Assembly: GCA_045593785.1 (NCBI GenBank) | Contig: JAZNXH010000158.1 | Coordinates: 1 to 5,822 of the forward strand | DNA from: SZUA-448 sp045593785 | Lineage (GTDB): Bacteria; Bacillota; Clostridia; Lachnospirales; Lachnospiraceae | Direction of reading: 5' to 3' | Length of the DNA: 5,822 nucleotides | In this document: one piece after another, positions 5,652 to 5,822 of the stretch | Layout of the letters: each line of letters starts with the position of its first letter | Numbering within the stretch: position 1 is the stretch's first letter | Notes under the pieces: generated by a model | Databases searched by the model: none | What the model saw: only the letters and a program-made list of their open reading frames with translations | What the model was told of the DNA's origin: nothing | Made by a program: the position numbers and the translations under genes

Positions 5652-5735
5652 AAGTCGGAGGCCAAGCGGTCTTAGGAAGACAAGTTGCCCCCCCAACTCC
5701 TTGGCACACAGAACGACATGGCTACGATCCGACTT
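5652..5735 (+). other. sequencing adapter contamination (BGI/MGI DNBSEQ adapters with barcode)
   Basis: An 84-base block made of three parts. Positions 5652-5683 (32 bases, AAGTCGGAGGCC... to ...GAAGACAA) equal the DNBSEQ read-1 adapter as I remember it. Positions 5684-5693 (GTTGCCCCCC) occupy the place and the 10-base length of the sample barcode. Positions 5694-5735 (42 bases, CAACTCCTTGG... to ...GATCCGACTT) are the reverse complement of the read-2 adapter with one mismatch (CACACAG for CTCACAG). It is synthetic DNA, not from the organism, and it places an in-frame TAA and a false TTG start upstream of the oxidoreductase fragment on the minus strand. Confidence 0.95.
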
Positions 5736-5822
5736 TGGTCACCGCCACCGAAACCGATGTCGTATGCCCAACCGTCACCACCGAGGATCCACTGGGACTT
5801 CTTGCTGAGGTAATCCTTGTTG
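5736..5822. repeat. second copy of 87-bp direct repeat (artefactual)
   Basis: Copy of 5565-5651 offset by 171 bp, running exactly to the last base of the window. The offset equals the 87-bp insert plus the 84-bp adapter block, so this is one further turn around a circular library molecule, not a second gene or a genomic duplication. Because 171 is divisible by three, the copy stays in the same reading frame and could mislead gene callers. Confidence 0.93.

Noticed and set aside
5684..5694. C-run as a regulatory or G-quadruplex-like tract
   Set aside because: It falls in the barcode slot between the two adapters, so it is not genomic.
5565..5822. In-frame tandem duplication or partial second copy of the oxidoreductase gene
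   Set aside because: The spacer is exactly the paired adapter block with a barcode-length gap, and the period equals insert plus adapter length; an assembly artefact explains everything.

Overview
The window looks like one end of a metagenomic contig from an anaerobic Firmicute, probably a gut Lachnospiraceae-type bacterium. The reasons are a GH51 arabinofuranosidase, a pyruvate:ferredoxin oxidoreductase, a clostridial-style Rpn nuclease, strong AGGAGG-type ribosome binding sites, a TTG start and compact T-tailed terminators. The assignment is inferred from gene content only.

Layout. Positions 2-1219 (+) hold the C-terminal ~405 residues of an alpha-L-arabinofuranosidase, with both catalytic glutamates visible. 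Positions 1220-1480 hold a GC-rich, ~140 bp imperfect palindrome, then a terminator. Two minus-strand genes follow: a GNAT acetyltransferase (1481-1918) and a Nudix hydrolase (1992-2483). The Nudix gene has a good sigma-A-type promoter that diverges from a second promoter serving an Rpn/PD-(D/E)XK nuclease gene (2641-3681, +), which ends at a textbook terminator. A minus-strand two-gene unit comes next: a 76-residue two-helix membrane protein (4494-4724) and, 15 bp downstream, a 251-residue protein with a helix-hairpin-helix/GPD-like signature (3723-4478). After a 260 bp gap with a terminator, the minus strand carries the C-terminal ~222 residues of pyruvate:ferredoxin oxidoreductase (4985-5651).

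The right end is not natural DNA. Positions 5652-5735 match, from memory, the two BGI/MGI (DNBSEQ) library adapters placed end to end around a 10-base barcode. The 87 bp on each side of this block are copies of each other, offset by 171 bp (87 + 84). This is what one turn of a circular library molecule with a short 87 bp insert would give. Biological sequence therefore stops at 5651; 5652-5822 is an assembly artefact and should be trimmed.

Functionally the ends are metabolic (arabinan/arabinoxylan side-chain hydrolysis; pyruvate to acetyl-CoA with reduced ferredoxin). The AT-richer middle, about 1430-4740, is a mixed set of small accessory genes (acetyltransferase, Nudix, Rpn nuclease, glycosylase-like protein) with no sign of a single shared pathway. 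The best biological leads are a possible in-frame internal start inside the Rpn gene (63-residue product), the palindromic element after the arabinofuranosidase, and the unnamed glycosylase-like/membrane protein pair. No tRNA, rRNA, CRISPR array or insertion sequence was seen.
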